From positions 61,651-125,650 of the forward strand of contig JAGYKD010000001.1 in NCBI GenBank assembly GCA_018401695.1: a stretch of DNA of 64,000 nucleotides, read 5' to 3'. A program made the translations under genes and the position numbers. Below the pieces are notes generated by a model. That model ran no database searches, had not been told where the DNA came from, and worked only from the letters and a program-made list of their open reading frames with translations. Positions 1 through 8,961 of this stretch are shown here, in pieces (position 1 is the stretch's first letter; each line of letters starts with the position of its first letter). This DNA comes from Flavobacteriales bacterium (GTDB taxonomy: Bacteria > Bacteroidota > Bacteroidia > CAIKAF01).

Positions 1-1030
1 TAGAAAAAGAGGCCTTTTGGTCGGACGTAGAGGTTGCTGCAACAGTAATTACTCCATTATAACCGGCAGGATAAAATACCGAGGTTGAATTGTTGTTTCC
101 TGCGGCAGCTACGGGAATACAACCGGCGTTTCTGGCGTAATCAATAATGTTTTGACCGGTTTGTCCACCACCTGTTCCTCCCCAAGACATATTAATTACA
201 TGCGCACCTGCATCGGCCGCATAAATAACTCCGGAATACCCATCAGTAATGGTTTGCACCTGGTTGCTTGACCTTACAGGCAAAAGAGAAATGCCCCAAC
301 CAATAGAAGCCACCCCAATATTGTTGTCGGTGGCAGCACCTGCACAACCTGCAACGTGCGTACCATGGCTTTGGTTAGACACGTGAGGCATTGGGTTGTT
401 GTCGTTGTCGGCAACATCAAAACCACTTACGTCATCTACGTAGCCATTGTTGTCGTCATCTATATTATTGTTGGGTATTTCACCGGGGTTAACCCATAAA
501 ACAGGTGCCAAGTCGGGGTGATCAACCTTTACTGCATCGTCTACAATGGCCACAATAATATTGGAAGACCCTACCGAAAGATTCCAAGCATTTTCTGCTT
601 GAATGTTGTACAAAAACCACTGGTCGTTAGAACCTGACGCGGGGCCAATATCGTTTGGAGTGAGTGTGGGACGCATGATAGGCACAGCCTCGGCATACTC
701 CACAAAAGGTAGAGATTCCAACTCTTTTATGAGGGCTTCTATTTTTTGACCCTCGCTAAAATACAGCTGGTAAATATGAGCAACGTTGGTGGTTTTGGCC
801 CGAAAAAATGGCTTGCGTAACCTTTGAATGCCATAGGCGTTTATCGTGTTGGGGCTTAGAAACTCTGCTTCGCTTAGCGGCACATTTTCTTGAAAACCAC
901 CCAAATCCGGGTATTTCAGTAATTTCAAATAAATCTGTCCGTCCCAGTAGTCCGGATGCACGTTCTGAGCAGAAATTGCCGTAGAAAATGTAAGAACGAG
1001 CGCAAATAATGCAGAATAAAGAGCTCTCAT
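1..1030 (-). CDS. Subtilisin-like (S8) secreted serine protease, 3' end missing
   Basis: The reading frame is open from an ATG at 1030 to the left edge, so only the N-terminal ~343 residues are present. It begins with a signal peptide (MRALYSALFALVLTFSTAIS, then AQ). A short pro-region follows, then the peptidase S8 fold: the Asp motif VAIVDDAVKVDHPDL near residue 160 and the His motif HGTHVAGCAGA near residue 212. INMSWGGTGGG and AAAGNNN carry the oxyanion region. The catalytic Ser motif (GTSMA) and any C-terminal sorting domain lie outside the window. Subtilases with this layout in Bacteroidota are usually secreted, often through T9SS; that route is an inference here. It is convergent with nothing and lies downstream of sucD on the same strand. 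Confidence 0.93.
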   Translation of the reverse strand, partial: MRALYSALFALVLTFSTAISAQNVHPDYWDGQIYLKLLKYPDLGGFQENVPLSEAEFLSPNTINAYGIQRLRKPFFRAKTTNVAHIYQLYFSEGQKIEALIKELESLPFVEYAEAVPIMRPTLTPNDIGPASGSNDQWFLYNIQAENAWNLSVGSSNIIVAIVDDAVKVDHPDLAPVLWVNPGEIPNNNIDDDNNGYVDDVSGFDVADNDNNPMPHVSNQSHGTHVAGCAGAATDNNIGVASIGWGISLLPVRSSNQVQTITDGYSGVIYAADAGAHVINMSWGGTGGGQTGQNIIDYARNAGCIPVAAAGNNNSTSVFYPAGYNGVITVAATSTSDQKASFS

Positions 1031-1050
1031 GTATTGTGGCTTTGTTTTAC

Positions 1051-1080
1051 CAAAAATATAAAATTACTAACATCTAACAA
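1051..1080 (-). promoter_or_regulatory. Bacteroidota-type promoter for the S8 protease
   Basis: On the minus strand TTG (1080-1078) is followed by 19 bases and TATTTTTG (1058-1051), matching the TTG / TAnnTTTG -33/-7 pattern. It sits 20 bases upstream of the protease ATG and within the short gap after sucD. Confidence 0.5.
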
Positions 1081-1098
1081 TTCAGAAGTCCAACTTGT

Positions 1099-1977
1099 TT
1101 AGGCATTCACCTGCAGGACTTCGGCCATTTTTTTACCAATATCGGCAGGGGAACTAACCACATGGATTCCGCAAGCGGCCATAATTTTCATTTTGGCTTC
1201 GGCAGTATCGTCGGCTCCACCTACAATGGCTCCGGCATGCCCCATGCGGCGTCCGGGAGGCGCAGTTTGACCTGCAATAAAGCCAACCACAGGTTTGGTA
1301 GCATGGTTTTTAACCCACTCAGCTGCTTCGGCTTCCATAGAACCTCCAATCTCTCCAATCATTATAATGCCATCGGTTTCAGGATCGTTCATCAACAGTT
1401 CTACGGCCTCTTTGGTGGTGGTACCAATGATGGGGTCACCGCCAATTCCAATGGCTGTAGTAATGCCTAAGCCGGCTTTCACCACTTGATCGGCGGCTTC
1501 GTAAGTCAAGGTTCCAGATTTAGACACGATGCCTATGTTGCCTTTTTTAAATACAAAACCGGGCATGATACCCACTTTGGCTTCATCGGCGGTAATAACT
1601 CCCGGACAGTTGGGTCCAACAAGTCTTGAGCTGCGTTGGCTCAAATAATTTTTTACTTCGATCATATCGGAGGTTGGGATGCCTTCGGTAATGCAAACAA
1701 TAACCTCTATGCCTGCATCGGCCGCTTCCATAATGGCATCGGCGGCAAAAGCCGGCGGCACAAAAATGATGGAAACATTTGCTCCTGTGGCCTTAACCGC
1801 ATCAGAAACGCAATTAAACACGGGCTTCTCCAAGTGTGTGGTTCCGCCCTTTCCGGGAGTGACTCCCCCCACCACCTGCGTTCCGTATTCCAACATTTGG
1901 GTGGCGTGAAAGGTTCCTTCATTGCCGGTGAAACCTTGTACAATAATTTTCGAGTTTTTATTTACCAGTACACTCAT
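1099..1977 (-). CDS. sucD: Succinyl-CoA ligase (ADP/GDP-forming) alpha subunit
   Basis: Encodes the alpha subunit that binds CoA and carries the phosphohistidine in the TCA-cycle reaction succinyl-CoA + NDP + Pi = succinate + CoA + NTP. The N-terminal CoA-binding Rossmann domain starts with [26 protein letters not shown] and the active-site GHAGAIVGG (His247) are intact. The start at 1977 ([10 protein letters not shown]) gives 292 residues, the normal family length; the longer upstream frame to 2031 has no homologous character. The partner sucC is not in the window. A good promoter lies 20 bases upstream. Confidence 0.97.
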   Translation of the reverse strand: MSVLVNKNSKIIVQGFTGNEGTFHATQMLEYGTQVVGGVTPGKGGTTHLEKPVFNCVSDAVKATGANVSIIFVPPAFAADAIMEAADAGIEVIVCITEGIPTSDMIEVKNYLSQRSSRLVGPNCPGVITADEAKVGIMPGFVFKKGNIGIVSKSGTLTYEAADQVVKAGLGITTAIGIGGDPIIGTTTKEAVELLMNDPETDGIIMIGEIGGSMEAEAAEWVKNHATKPVVGFIAGQTAPPGRRMGHAGAIVGGADDTAEAKMKIMAACGIHVVSSPADIGKKMAEVLQVNA

Positions 1978-1996
1978 GGAGATATTTTTTAATGGC

Positions 1997-2027
1997 CAAA
2001 TATAGGGGCTTTGCATTGTTCCACAAA
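1997..2027 (-). promoter_or_regulatory. Promoter of sucD
   Basis: On the minus strand TTTG (2027-2024), 19 bases, then TATATTTG (2004-1997). This is a full match to the TTTG-N19-TAnnTTTG consensus of the primary Bacteroidota sigma factor, 19 bases before the sucD ATG. Confidence 0.65.
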
Positions 2028-2058
2028 GCAATTGTGTTGGCTTGTGGCTGAATTTGTA

Positions 2059-2694
2059 TTAAGCTTCTGTTTCGCTGAGCACATACACCAAACCGTGCCG
2101 ACTCGACCTAAAAGCCAATACCCCCCAGGAAGTTAACTTGGCTATAATTTGAACCGCTTTATACAAGGAAATGCCCGCCAATCGACTATATCTGCGGGGG
2201 GTAATGAACGTGTTTTCCTTCAAAAAACCCAGGAGCAATTGCTCAATCTCTGTAAATGCCAGCACCACCGGTCTGGGGTCTTGGGCAAATTTCCAAAGGT
2301 AGCGCACCACCTTATCGCTCAAACAGTCTTCGTCATCAATCCTTAAGTACGATACCCAGCTTCCGTCTTCCTGCTTTATGCGGTGGGGCCTTTGGGGCGA
2401 AGGAGAAACTTCTACCTCCAATACTACCTTGCCTTGCACCCGATGCGCTTTGGCTTGGAACTCTACTTTTGGTTCCGTAAAGTATTTGGCCGCTGTATCT
2501 ATCATATATGCCTCTTCATCCGAACGAATACCGGAAATCTTGCCGTTGTCCTTAACCCCTATCAACAATCGCCCTCCATCGGTATTGGCAAAAGCACAAA
2601 GGGTTCGGGCAATTTTTCGGCTATCGGACACCAAAAATTTAAAGTCTTGTCTTTGATGCTCGCCTTCTTGTATCCAACGCTCTACCGGATGCAT
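2059..2694 (-). CDS. AlbA_2 (Schlafen-type) putative DNA-binding protein
   Basis: 211 residues. Residues ~8-115 match the AlbA_2 / divergent AAA-4 family: E-H-Q-R-Q-D-F-K-F near the start, then ARTLCAFANTDGGRLLIGVKDNG and GIRSDEEAY. The C-terminal ~65 residues look like a winged helix (FITPRRYSRLAGISLYKAVQ, ending with a basic wing). Members are usually called ATP-binding or transcriptional regulator-like, but the biochemical role is not established. It is separated by 171 bp from the divergent oxygenase gene, a gap in which I see nothing specific. Confidence 0.8.
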   Translation of the reverse strand: MHPVERWIQEGEHQRQDFKFLVSDSRKIARTLCAFANTDGGRLLIGVKDNGKISGIRSDEEAYMIDTAAKYFTEPKVEFQAKAHRVQGKVVLEVEVSPSPQRPHRIKQEDGSWVSYLRIDDEDCLSDKVVRYLWKFAQDPRPVVLAFTEIEQLLLGFLKENTFITPRRYSRLAGISLYKAVQIIAKLTSWGVLAFRSSRHGLVYVLSETEA

Positions 2695-2865
2695 GGGTTA
2701 TTTGTTTTTGGCTGTTGTTCTTTAATCCCCTGAACTCCTCCCTTTGGCACCTTAAGCGAATGTAACATTTGATTGCCAATAAATCTACATTGAGCCTTTG
2801 AGCTGCTTTTGCTCGCTAATTTATGAACAAACGAAACCCAAAAGCCTACTTTCCGTAATAGAGCC

Positions 2866-3492
2866 ATGCTCATTCCAGATAATTTTGCGCAAAGACTTTT
2901 AGATTCAGGCTTTTGCGAGATGATAACCAAACAAGGTTATGCCATTCTGCCTCAGTGGCTTCCCAAGGAGGAAACCCGACCTCTAAGCCAAGCATTACAA
3001 GTACTTTGGGATCAACGTCAATTAAAACCGGCCGCCATTGGGCAAGGCGAAGAGAAAACCAGGCGCAGCGAAATTCGCGGAGACTATATTCTATGGCTGG
3101 AGCAAGCGTCTTTAAAAAGTACCGACAAGCTTTACTTTCCGCTCATGGAGGCCAGTGCCTTGCTTTTGAACCAACATTGCCTGCTTGGCATTCGAGATTT
3201 GGAAGCGCACTTTACCGTTTACCCACCGGGAGCCGCTTATAAAAAACACCAGGATAGGTTTAAAGGCGGCGACACCCGAATCCTTAGTACGGTGCTGTAT
3301 TTGAACGAAATGTGGGGATCTGATCAAGGGGGTTCCCTGCTTATTTATACCGAATCTGGCCTAGTAGAAGTATTGCCGGAGGAAGGTACCTTGGTTTTTT
3401 TCCTCTCCGATTTTTGGCATGAAGTTAGGCCGGCACTTAGGGAGCGCAAAAGCGTAACCGGTTGGTTTTTAAATGAATTGAAGCTATTCTAA
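2866..3492 (+). CDS. 2OG-Fe(II) oxygenase (prolyl 4-hydroxylase type)
   Basis: 208 residues, a cytosolic dioxygenase of the P4Hc family that uses Fe(II) and 2-oxoglutarate. The iron triad is visible: His128 and Asp130 in KKHQDRF and His185 in FWHEV. Arg194 (RERKSVTGW) fits the 2-oxoglutarate carboxylate ligand. FTVYPPGAAYKKHQD and LSTVLYLNE are typical of the core jelly roll. The substrate cannot be read from the sequence. Its 3' end overlaps the convergent YkgJ-type gene by 9 bases. Confidence 0.9.
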   Translation: MLIPDNFAQRLLDSGFCEMITKQGYAILPQWLPKEETRPLSQALQVLWDQRQLKPAAIGQGEEKTRRSEIRGDYILWLEQASLKSTDKLYFPLMEASALLLNQHCLLGIRDLEAHFTVYPPGAAYKKHQDRFKGGDTRILSTVLYLNEMWGSDQGGSLLIYTESGLVEVLPEEGTLVFFLSDFWHEVRPALRERKSVTGWFLNELKLF

Positions 3493-3993
3493 GGATTTTC
3501 CGGGAAAGTCCAAGGCCCTTTTTAGCTGTTCTACTGTCCTAAAAACAATAGGACACAAGCGATACTGCTCCCAAACCTGCATACGAAACCTAAAATGAGG
3601 GGCATCTAAATGGGGATAATCTTGGCAAGAGGCCGGGCGCTGGCTGTAAACGGTGCAGCAATTCCCCTCCAGATAAGGACAGGGACGGGCCTTTAAAAAC
3701 CTCCTTCCCCTATGGCTAAGTGCTGTCTTTTTCTCCAAAAAGTCTTCCAAGGACATGGATTCCAACTTGGCTAAGCGCAGGCTGTCCTCCGGGCCTAGTT
3801 CCGGCTCCAGACTCCTACAGCAGGCTCCACAGGAAAGGCAATCTACCTCTTGGGCTGTTTTTCGGTACAATTGAGCCACCAAAGGATCGAGCTGATTGGA
3901 AGAAAATTGCTTCAAAAACTGCCGAAACGGCTGAACTTCTTCTTTTACACGGTCCAAAGCCAATATAAGGCTGGCGCTATCGGTAGGTTTCAT
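3484..3993 (-). CDS. YkgJ family cysteine cluster protein
   Basis: 169 residues. It has the family arrangement CLSCGACCRSL (residues ~53-63), CPYLEGNCCTVYSQRPASC (~103-121) and a final CPIVF, eight or more conserved cysteines likely binding a metal or Fe-S cluster. The N-terminal ~45 residues are probably helical (EEVQPFRQFLKQFSSNQ). Function of the family is unknown. It is convergent with the oxygenase gene, and upstream lies repeat copy a. Confidence 0.88.
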   Translation of the reverse strand: MKPTDSASLILALDRVKEEVQPFRQFLKQFSSNQLDPLVAQLYRKTAQEVDCLSCGACCRSLEPELGPEDSLRLAKLESMSLEDFLEKKTALSHRGRRFLKARPCPYLEGNCCTVYSQRPASCQDYPHLDAPHFRFRMQVWEQYRLCPIVFRTVEQLKRALDFPGKSLE

Positions 3994-4026
3994 AGAAAAA
4001 ATGCACTACAATGTGCGCATGGCACA

Positions 4027-4152
4027 GGGATGGAACGGATGGCCCGGAAGTGCTAAGCTTAGGAACTGCCGGCCGAAGGAGGCGGAGCGCAGCAAGCCCC
4101 CGCAGGCATGCAGTTCCTTAGCTTGGCACTGAGGACCAGCAGGGACAGCCCG
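4027..4152 (+). repeat. Intergenic palindrome family, copy a
   Basis: Left box GGGATGGAACGGATGGCCC, then arm TGCTAAGCTTAGGAACTGC (4051-4069). The loop contains GGCGGAGCGCAGCAAGCC (4081-4098). The second arm GCAGTTCCTTAGCTTGGCA (4110-4128) is complementary to the first with two changes. GAGGACCA and GGGACAGCCCG follow. The element ends 21 bp past the stop codon of the reductase gene on the minus strand. Confidence 0.85.
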
Positions 4153-4172
4153 TTTGTGCCCCCCAAAAACCA

Positions 4173-5243
4173 TCAATCGATGTACTCAATGCGCACCACA
4201 GGTGCGGTGGGATGCGATTGGCACGTTAAGATATAGCCGTCGTTTACTTCGTCTTGGCTTAGGATGTTGTTTTCGTCCATTACGGCAGAACCTTCCAAGA
4301 CTTTGGCCATGCAGGTGCTGCAAATACCGGCTTCACAGCTAAAGGGGGCGTCTATTCCGGCTTTGGTGGCCGCTTTGAGGATGGTGGTTTGGTCGTCGAT
4401 TTGTACTTCGTGGGTTTCGCCGTACAAAGAAATAATGACCTTGCTTCCTTGGGCCGGCGCCTCCGGCTTAGGGGCAGTTTGGGTGACACCTCCACTTACA
4501 GGCGCAGTAAAGTATTCAATATGAATTCTTTCCGTACTAATATTTAAAGATTCGAAGCCCAATTTGGCTTGCTCCATCATGCCGCCGGGACCGCAAAGGA
4601 AATAATGCGTTTGGCTGTTGTCTTGAATCAGTCGTGTTAGGGTTTCGGCCAAAACGGGAGCTGTTAAAGGGCCTTTTTCGGCTTGGTTGGACCCAAAATC
4701 ATCGTCCAAAAAGTGCTGTACTTGCAGTCGGTCGCCATAACTCTGCTGCAACTCTTGAATTTTTTGGGCAAAAATGATGCTTTGAGCATTTCTATTGGCA
4801 TAAATTAAGCTCACTTTGGACTTGGGTTCTTCCACCAAAACGGTGCGCAGAATGCTCATCATTGGTGTGATTCCGCTTCCACCGGCCACCAGAACGTAAT
4901 GGCGTTCGGCGGTGGGATCGATGGGAATAAAAAACCGACCTTCGGGAGGCATTACTTCTATGGTTTGGCCAATTTGCAAATGCGCATTCAGGTGCGTAGA
5001 CATGCGCCCCCCATCTACCCGCTTAACCGTAACGGTGAGGTTGTCGTCTTGCCTTGGAGCACTGCACAAACTGTAGGCCCGGCGCACGTCTTCGCCTCCA
5101 ATATTCATACGCAGGGTTAGGTACTGCCCGTGGGTATATGCAAAAGTAGATTTAAGGTCTTGTGGTATTTGAAACGAAATGGAAATGGCGTCTTCGGTTT
5201 CGCGAATTTTGTTGACTACAGATAAAGGATAAAATTGAGCCAT
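4173..5243 (-). CDS. Ferredoxin--NADP reductase-like oxidoreductase with C-terminal 2Fe-2S domain (PaaE-like)
   Basis: 356 residues with three domains in order. The FAD-binding barrel (residues 1-~105) carries RRAYSLCSAP. The NAD(P)-binding domain (~110-235) carries VLVAGGSGITPMMSILR and YFLCGPGGMME. A plant-type 2Fe-2S ferredoxin domain (~265-356) has the cluster cysteines in CEAGICSTCMAKV plus the later LTCQSHP. This layout passes electrons from NAD(P)H through FAD to the cluster, as in phenylacetyl-CoA epoxidase reductase PaaE and related enzymes. No paaABCD genes lie nearby, so the electron acceptor is unknown; a general ferredoxin-reductase role is equally possible. Confidence 0.9.
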   Translation of the reverse strand: MAQFYPLSVVNKIRETEDAISISFQIPQDLKSTFAYTHGQYLTLRMNIGGEDVRRAYSLCSAPRQDDNLTVTVKRVDGGRMSTHLNAHLQIGQTIEVMPPEGRFFIPIDPTAERHYVLVAGGSGITPMMSILRTVLVEEPKSKVSLIYANRNAQSIIFAQKIQELQQSYGDRLQVQHFLDDDFGSNQAEKGPLTAPVLAETLTRLIQDNSQTHYFLCGPGGMMEQAKLGFESLNISTERIHIEYFTAPVSGGVTQTAPKPEAPAQGSKVIISLYGETHEVQIDDQTTILKAATKAGIDAPFSCEAGICSTCMAKVLEGSAVMDENNILSQDEVNDGYILTCQSHPTAPVVRIEYID

Positions 5244-5314
5244 AGGTTCATTAGATTTACTGCCCCAAAATAGGGACGCGAATTTGGGCGCAAATTAACC
5301 ATAAATCGTCATAC

Positions 5315-5980
5315 ATGAATCAAAATCGGGCATTGGTGGTGGGAGCCGGAGGTCTAACCGGAGGTAAATTATTGAGGCTCTTATTGGAGTCGCCTGCCCA
5401 CGAGGAAGTCATTGCAGTGGTTCGATTGCCTTTGGACGTACAGCACCCCAAGCTAAAGCAGCTTGTTTTGGATTTTGAGGCTGTGGAACAATGGGGCCAA
5501 GAAATTGCGGCCCAAGAAGTGTATTTGTGTTTGGGCACCACCATACGTAAAGCCGGATCTGTTGCTGCTTTTAGGGCTGTTGATGTAGAACTTACCCTTG
5601 CTATTGGCAAGCGGTGCCAGCTGTTTGCTCAATCGGTGGTGGTGCTTTCCTCGCTGGGGGCTTCTTCGGCGGCCTTGAACTTTTACCGCAAAGCCAAAGG
5701 CGATATGGAAAACAGATTTATTCGGTTAGACATCCCCCGAAAGGTAGTGGTGAGGCCTTCTTTGCTGTTGGGGGAACGTAAGGAAAAACGCTGGGCCGAA
5801 CACCTGGGCAAGTTCATGCTCCGAATTTTTCGACCGATACTTAGAGGCCGATGGCAAAAATACCGTGCCATTGAGGCCGAAACGGTGGCCCGTGCCATGT
5901 TGCGTCTTGGGGCCGAACCTGCCAAGGGCATTTATTTTTATGAGTCCAACGATTTGGAACGATTGGGAGCTAGTACCTAA
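5315..5980 (+). CDS. NAD(P)-binding Rossmann-fold protein (atypical SDR, HTATIP2-like)
   Basis: 221 residues. The N-terminal nucleotide-binding motif is VVGAGGLTGGKLLRLLL (residues ~8-24). A conserved CLGTTIRKAGS segment and SSLGASSAALNFYRKAKGDME (the Y-x3-K-like site) follow, and the end reads VVRPSLLLGERKE. This matches the HTATIP2/YwnB-like branch of atypical short-chain dehydrogenases. No substrate can be assigned. It overlaps the convergent parC gene by 4 bases. Confidence 0.85.
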   Translation: MNQNRALVVGAGGLTGGKLLRLLLESPAHEEVIAVVRLPLDVQHPKLKQLVLDFEAVEQWGQEIAAQEVYLCLGTTIRKAGSVAAFRAVDVELTLAIGKRCQLFAQSVVVLSSLGASSAALNFYRKAKGDMENRFIRLDIPRKVVVRPSLLLGERKEKRWAEHLGKFMLRIFRPILRGRWQKYRAIEAETVARAMLRLGAEPAKGIYFYESNDLERLGAST

Positions 5981-8568
5981 AAGAGTTTGGGTCCGTCGTC
6001 TAAGTCTATGATTTTATCTTCCCCCATTTCCTGGGAAGCTTCATTTGGTGCTTCTTCCTGCTCTTCGGGCACCGGCAAAGGTTCGCGCCATTGCAATTTC
6101 TTTATTTGCTGCTCCGGCAATCGATTTCCTTTGGCTTTTTCGCCCCGAAGGGCCACCATCTCGGCAGGTTCCAACAGCATATTGCGCTTTTCTTTTCTGG
6201 GGCCCCAAATATAATCTACCTCCAATACCGGCCTGGTATCTACAGCAAAGGCTTCGGCTCTGGAATCTTTGTGGTCGGTTATAACCAAGGTAGGCTTATC
6301 CTCCGTTTCGGGCCGGAACCGCTTTACCATGTACAGCTTTTTATCTCCATCAAAGTAAACCAAGGTGGCGCTTTGGCCCTGCTTAAGCTTTCCTATAAAA
6401 AGAGCCTGGTCTTCAAAATGCAAACTCAGGTCGGGTTTTAGCATGCGGTAATACCCCTCGCGGGTTACTTCCAACAAACGATCTCCCGGCCTAAATTCGC
6501 CCAAGAAGCGGCCTCTTTCGTCGGCATTTAAGCGGCGGGTTTCTTCATCGAACCAAAACTTAAGCGCACCCAAGGTAGACTCTCCTCTAGCTTTGGAGAC
6601 AATGCGCCTAATGGGGTACTTACTTACCTGGTTGCCTTTGGCATTTCGGTTTTTCACGGCCAAGCTGCCTAAATCTAAGTCAAAAACCTGCCTACGGAGT
6701 TTGGGCCGAGGCTTCAGGTAAATGGTGAGTTGCTCAGATTCGCCGTTTGGATTTACAGAGAAATACAGCAATTGACTGCCGGGTTTCTCGCTTATAAGCT
6801 GGTATTCTTTGTCGCGGGTGGCAGAGGTTACCTGAAAGCGTTTCATATAGGTAGCCCCGGAACGGCCTTCACGATACAGCAAATGATATACCGTTCGCTG
6901 ATCGTCGCGGTTCCACACCGCCAAATGCATAATTCCTTTACCGACATACACTTTATCTGCCACTTTGGTTATGAGCAGGGTGCCGTCGCTTCGGAAAACA
7001 ATGAGGTCGTCTATATCGGAACATTCAGAAACAAATGCTGCGCCTTTTAAACCGTAGCCGGCAAAGCCGTTTTCTTTATCAAGGTAGAGTTTTTCGGTGC
7101 GTGCCACCACTTTGGTAGCTTCAATGGACTCAAAAGAACGGATTTCGGTTTTACGCTCTTTTCCGCTTCCATACTTCTTTTTGAGGTTGGTATACCAGGC
7201 TATGGCATAGTCCACCAAATGCGCCAAATGGTTACGCACCTCGTTCAGCTCTTCCTCCAGTTTTCGAAGCTTCTCGTCGGCCTTAAAGCCATCAAATTTA
7301 GAAATCCGTTTAATTCGGATTTCGGTGAGCTTCACCAAATCGTCTTTGGTAATTTCCCTGTAAAATTGAGGCTTAAAGGGTGCTAAACCGGCATCAATGG
7401 TTTCCAAAATGGCCTCCCAAGTTTCACACTCCTCAATATCCCGATAAATTCTATGCTCAATAAAGATTTTTTCGAGGCTGGTATACAGAATGTCTTCTTG
7501 CAGCTCTTTTTCACGAATCTGTAATTCTTGCTCGAGCAAACTTTTGGTGTGCTCTGTATTGCGCTCCAAAATCTCTTCTACGGGCAAAAAGACAGGCTTA
7601 TTGTTGTAAATCACACAGGCATTGGGCGAAATGCTTACTTCACAATCGGTAAAAGCGTACAAGGCGTCCAAGGTTTGATCGGGCGAAGTTCCTGCCGGCA
7701 AATGAATCAGAATTTCTACATGCTCAGCGGTATTATCCTCCACCTTTTTAATCTTAATCTTGCCTTTTTCGTTGGCCGATAATATGGAGTCAATTAAGCT
7801 GCCGGTGGTCGTTCCAAAGGGAATTTCCTGCACCGACAAGGTCCGCTGGTCTTGAATGGTAATTTTGGCGCGTACGCGAATTTTCCCACCCCTTAATCCG
7901 TTGTTGTATTTGCTAAAATCAGCCATACCTCCGGAGGGGAAATCCGGAAACAAGGCTATGGGCTTGCCCTTCAACACCGCAATACTGGCATCCAAAAGCT
8001 CCACAAAATTGTGGGGCATGATTTTGCAGGCCAAACCAACAGCAATGCCCTCAACTCCCTGTGCCAACAGCAAAGGAAATTTCACCGGAAGAGTTACCGG
8101 CTCTTTATTTCTGCCGTCGTAACTTAAATTCCATTCGGTAGTTTTGGGATTAAATACCACCTCTTTGGCAAAAGGCGTCAATCGGGCCTCTATATACCTG
8201 GAAGCCGCTGCACTGTCGCCGGTAAGGATATTTCCCCAGTTCCCTTGGGTGTCAATCAACAGCTCCTTTTGCCCAATTTGCACCATCGCATCGGTAATGG
8301 ATGCATCGCCATGGGGGTGATATTTCATGGTGTTGCCAATCACATTGGCCACCTTGTTATACCTGCCGTCTTCCAGTTCCATCATGGAATGCAAAATGCG
8401 GCGCTGCACCGGCTTAAGGCCGTCTTCCAGCGCAGGAACTGCTCTTTCCAAAATTACATAGGAGGCGTAATCCAGGAAATAGGTTTCGTACATACCCGAA
8501 AGCCCCGACTGCTTTTGCGGTTCCGGCAACCCCTGTGGCAAGGAAAATGAAGTATCCAGATTATCCAT
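5977..8568 (-). CDS. parC: DNA topoisomerase IV subunit A
   Basis: 863 residues, the DNA-cleaving subunit that works with ParE to decatenate chromosomes. The N-terminal breakage-reunion domain contains HPHGDASITDAMV (residues 84-96) and the active-site tyrosine Tyr125 in AAASRYIEARL. The C-terminal beta-pinwheel region (~500-800) lacks a QRRGGKG GyrA box, which favours ParC over GyrA. The last ~50 residues are acidic (EEQEEAPNEASQEMGEDK). The ATG at 8568 is preceded by a TATATTTG -7 element at 8583-8576. parE is not in the window. Confidence 0.93.
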   Translation of the reverse strand: MDNLDTSFSLPQGLPEPQKQSGLSGMYETYFLDYASYVILERAVPALEDGLKPVQRRILHSMMELEDGRYNKVANVIGNTMKYHPHGDASITDAMVQIGQKELLIDTQGNWGNILTGDSAAASRYIEARLTPFAKEVVFNPKTTEWNLSYDGRNKEPVTLPVKFPLLLAQGVEGIAVGLACKIMPHNFVELLDASIAVLKGKPIALFPDFPSGGMADFSKYNNGLRGGKIRVRAKITIQDQRTLSVQEIPFGTTTGSLIDSILSANEKGKIKIKKVEDNTAEHVEILIHLPAGTSPDQTLDALYAFTDCEVSISPNACVIYNNKPVFLPVEEILERNTEHTKSLLEQELQIREKELQEDILYTSLEKIFIEHRIYRDIEECETWEAILETIDAGLAPFKPQFYREITKDDLVKLTEIRIKRISKFDGFKADEKLRKLEEELNEVRNHLAHLVDYAIAWYTNLKKKYGSGKERKTEIRSFESIEATKVVARTEKLYLDKENGFAGYGLKGAAFVSECSDIDDLIVFRSDGTLLITKVADKVYVGKGIMHLAVWNRDDQRTVYHLLYREGRSGATYMKRFQVTSATRDKEYQLISEKPGSQLLYFSVNPNGESEQLTIYLKPRPKLRRQVFDLDLGSLAVKNRNAKGNQVSKYPIRRIVSKARGESTLGALKFWFDEETRRLNADERGRFLGEFRPGDRLLEVTREGYYRMLKPDLSLHFEDQALFIGKLKQGQSATLVYFDGDKKLYMVKRFRPETEDKPTLVITDHKDSRAEAFAVDTRPVLEVDYIWGPRKEKRNMLLEPAEMVALRGEKAKGNRLPEQQIKKLQWREPLPVPEEQEEAPNEASQEMGEDKIIDLDDGPKLF

Positions 8569-8575
8569 TGACCTG

Positions 8576-8583
8576 CAAATATA
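8576..8583 (-). promoter_or_regulatory. Putative -7 element of parC
   Basis: TATATTTG on the minus strand ends 7 bases before the parC ATG. No convincing -33 TTG is visible at the expected distance, so the promoter call is partial. Confidence 0.4.
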
Positions 8584-8704
8584 ACAAGTGTGGCGGTTTC
8601 TTAAGGCTTAATTTAGGGCCGCACGGCGCCACATAACCGCAAAAAACCAATTCCACAAGGCCTTTAACCCTTAATACTGCGTCATGCCTTTGCCCCATTG
8701 CGCC

Positions 8705-8840
8705 TATCCGGCTGTCTGCGGTACGTCTTTTGTGCTCAGCCCGTCCCTGCACTGCTTTTTACGGGGCTTCCGCCGGTCGCCCGCAAAAGCAGGCAGCTAC
8801 TGGCCTTCGCCCAAAACACGGTACCTGCTTCCATCCGGGC
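8705..8840 (-). repeat. Intergenic palindrome family, copy b
   Basis: A diverged member in the 393-bp gap between the divergent parC and DUF2851 genes. On the minus strand it opens with GCCCGGATGGAAGCAGGTACC and closes with TACCGCAGACAGCCGGATAGG. The arms at 8747-8765 and 8780-8796 pair (CTGCACTGCTTTTTACGGG against CCCGCAAAAGCAGGCAG). It is the only copy not close to a gene end. The rest of this gap holds only the promoters of the two genes. Confidence 0.65.
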
Positions 8841-8860
8841 GGCATGTATTTTTGAAGCTA

Positions 8861-8892
8861 TTTGACCCCAAAAAAGGAATTCACTATTTTTG
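8861..8892 (+). promoter_or_regulatory. Promoter of the DUF2851 gene
   Basis: TTTG at 8861-8864, 20 bases, then TATTTTTG at 8885-8892, matching the Bacteroidota consensus. A second TATTTTTG lies at 8847-8854. The predicted transcript would have a leader of about 65 bases before the ATG at 8962. Confidence 0.5.
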
Positions 8893-8961
8893 TTATCTCC
8901 TCTTGGCTTCCCCGTCCCCCGGGGAATTCCCGAAGCATTGGGAGCTTAAATTGCTTTGCCT

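Noticed and set aside
1162..1992. Several open frames opposite to sucD
   Set aside because: sucD is intact on the other strand and these carry no recognised motif.
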